Below are positions 24,501 through 27,500 of a stretch of DNA of 28,731 nucleotides, one piece after another. How positions within the stretch are numbered: position 1 is the stretch's first letter; each line of letters begins with the position of its first letter. The notes under the pieces were generated by a model, which did not search any database, was not told where the DNA came from, and saw only the letters and a list, made by a program, of their open reading frames with translations. The DNA is from Rhizaria sp. SCN 62-66. Lineage: Eukaryota; Rhizaria, unplaced. A program made the translations under genes and the position numbers. Location: positions 1 through 28,731 of the forward strand of contig MEDY01000661.1 of NCBI GenBank assembly GCA_001724265.1, read 5' to 3'.

Positions 24501-27500
24501 TGCTGGGGTTGATGCTGCTGCCGCAACCGAGGCCGCCTCTGCTGCTGCCGCCGCTGTCGAGGCTGCGACCGCAGCTGTGGCTGCTGCCACCGCCGCGCAC
24601 GCCGCCGCTGCCACCGCTGCCGCGGGCCGCGCCGCTGCTGCCTCGATCTCTGCGTCCGCGGCGACCGCGGCTGTGGCTGCCGCTGCGAACGCCGCCTCTG
24701 CCGCGGCGCTCGCCGAGGCCGTGTCGCTCGACGCCGCCGCGCACACTGTCGCCACGCGTGACTACGCCGCGGCGACCGCCGTCGCCGCCAACGCCGCCGC
24801 CAACGCCGTCACCGCGACGGCGCCGGTGCTGGCGTCGCGCACCTCCTCGCCCTCCGCCACGATCGACGCCGTCGCGGCGCTGATGTCGGCCCGCGCCGCC
24901 GCGTGCCGCGGCGTGGCGTCACCCGTGACGCTGCAGCTCGACCGCGAGGTCGCGCGCGTGGCGCTGTGGCGCGCCGCGTACGGCGAGCTCGTCAAACGCC
25001 GCGTCGCTGGCGCGCTGTTCGAGGGCCTCGCGGCGCTGGCCCGCGGCGTCGGCGGCATCGTCGTCGACGGCGGTGACCGCGCGGCGGCCGAGGCCAAGGC
25101 AGGCGTGTACTGCGTGTGCCAGCAAGACGGCTGCGAAGCCGCCGACGACGTCATGGTCGGCTGCGACTACTGCAGCGACTGGTACCACCTGCGCTGCGTG
25201 AACCGCCCCGTCAAGCCCGAGTCACCGCCCGTCTCCGCGGTCGCCTCGCTTACGGTCGCGAAGCAGGCGATGACCGACGCCGACGACGACGGCAACTCCA
25301 ACGCGGCTGGTGCAGTGGCGATGGGCGACACCGACTTCGCCGCCGCCGCCGCCGCCGCCGCCACCTCTGGGAACAGCAGTCCCAAGGCCAGCTCGCCCGA
25401 CACCGACGTGTTCGAGTGCCCGCGCTGCGCGCTGGCCCGCGGCGCGCCCTACGCGCACGGCCACGTGCCGGCGTTGCACGACCTGCCGCCGCTGCTGTCC
25501 GCGCCCGCGCTCTCCACGCTCGCGCCCGCTGCAGCGGCATCTGCGGCCCTTCAAGCCAGCAGCATCGCGCCCGCTCACCACAGCATCAACGCGAACGTGG
25601 GCCACATGAACCCGCTGCACGCGCTTGCTCTGTGGGCCGCGCCGCGCGCGTTCCTGCGCCACGTCACCGGCTCCACGGCGCCGCTCGCGTTCCCCGCGCT
25701 CGCCGCTCCCGCGGGTGGCAGCACCGGCGCTGTCGCGCAGGGCAGCGAGGCCGTGCTCAGCGCGTACTGGCTCGGCGCCGTCACCGCGCGCTCGTACCCG
25801 ACCGTCGCCGCTGCGGGGGCCGCGCACGCGCGCAACAAGGCCGCCGCAGCCGCGCACCAGTCGAGCAAGCGCACCGCTCTGGCCGTGGCGCCCGCCTCCG
25901 CCGCCGCCACTGCGTTGGCTGCCGCGACGTCGTGGTGCCCGCTCGCCAGCGCTGACGGCGGCGAGAGCGCTAGAGTATCTTCTGCCTCTGCCCCCTCTGC
26001 CTCAGCCTCTGCCTCTGCCTCCGCGGCAGGCGCCGGTGACGGCGTTGACACCAAGGAAGAGGGTGAGGAAGACAGCACCGCGGCCGAGAGCGGCGCCGGC
26101 AGCGAGGGCGGCGGCAGCGGTCCGCAGGGCCGTGCCCGCGGCCCGCTGCCGATCCAGCTGAGCGAGGTCGCTTTGATGTGCGCGATGCTCGACCCAGCGT
26201 GCCCCACCGCGTTCCCCGCGCTTCGCCACGCCGCAGCCGCCGCGCCGCTCACGCTCACGCTCACCGCGGGCGGCAAGACCGGCGCCGCTGCTGCGACGGC
26301 GGAGAGCGGCGACGTCGCCGCGCCGCTGGGCTGCTTTACGGTGCCCGGCGCGATGGCCAATCTGCCGATCTCGACGCTGGCTGCGGCTGCGACCGCGGGG
26401 TACAACGCCAACTCCGCGGCCAACACCGCGATCGCCTCGCGCACCGTCGGCCCCGCAGCCGCGACGCTGGCCGCGGCCGCTGCAGCCTCCGCGGTTGCCG
26501 GCGCTGGCTCCGGCTCGCGCGCGTACGTCACCGCGTTCTCGGCCGAGTCTGCCGCCGCCGCTGCCGCGGTCGTGGATTTGGACGCCGTGACTGCGCTCGC
26601 CGCCTCCGCCGCGGCCGTGCCCACGCCGGCGCACCCGGCCGCCGCCGCGCTCGCCGCAGGCGCGGGCGCAGTTGACGTCTCGCTCTGCGGGTCCTCGTTC
26701 CAGCGCCACTGCCCGCTGTCGGTGTCCACCGCCACCGCGGCCGCCGCCGTGGCGGGGAACGCGGGCGCGCACAAGGTGCACTCGATCGCGGGCGCGCGCG
26801 GCAACGTCGGCGCACGCGGCCGCCAGCCCGTCTGCGCGACCGAGTCCGCGCACTCGGGCCAGCGCGGCGCGGGCCCCGCGGCGGCGCTTCAGTCGCGCTG
26901 GCTGTCCACCGCGGCCGCGCCGCACGCGCACTGCAACACGCTTGCGCACGGGACCTCGGCGGCCGTCGTCGCCGCCGCCAGCGCTGCGACCGCTGCGGCC
27001 GGCCTCGGCCACAGCGCTGCGAGTGCCAGTATGGGCACGTTCGGCGGCATGAGCGGTGCCGGGCTCGGCGTCGGTGCGGGCTTCAACACCCTCATCATCA
27101 CCGCGCCTTCGCCCGCCAGCGCCGCCCCGGGCTCCCACACGGTGGGCGGCGCGGGCGCGATCGCTGAGACGCTGGCCGCAGCCGCGCCGGGCGCCGCCGC
27201 GGCGTCGTCGACGTCGAGCACCGGTGCCAGCGCGCATAGCCACAGCCACGGTCACGGACACGGTCACGGACACCGTGGCGGAGGCAGCGGCGGCGCGGCT
27301 GCGTCGTCGGCCTCGGCCGCTGCCGCCGCGGCCGCGGCCGCCGCCCTGCCCGGCGCGCGCAGCGGTGCCGCCAACTACAAGGCGCGCGCGCAACACAACA
27401 GCCAGCAGCACCAGCAGCAACAACAGCAGCAGCAACAGCAGCTTGCCGCAGCTGCTGCCGCCGCCGCCGCTGTCGAGGACGCCGGCGCGCTCACTCAGGC

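Noticed and set aside
24089-24526. - strand frame giving a Gln/Arg/Pro-rich protein that looks like a poly-Q factor
   Set aside because: It is the reverse complement of GCT/GCC alanine and CTG-containing codons of the + frame; there is no independent evidence of expression or domains.
16435-25104. A separate gene for each PHD finger
   Set aside because: There is no stop, start context, intergenic DNA or frame change between the two fingers; one frame runs through both.
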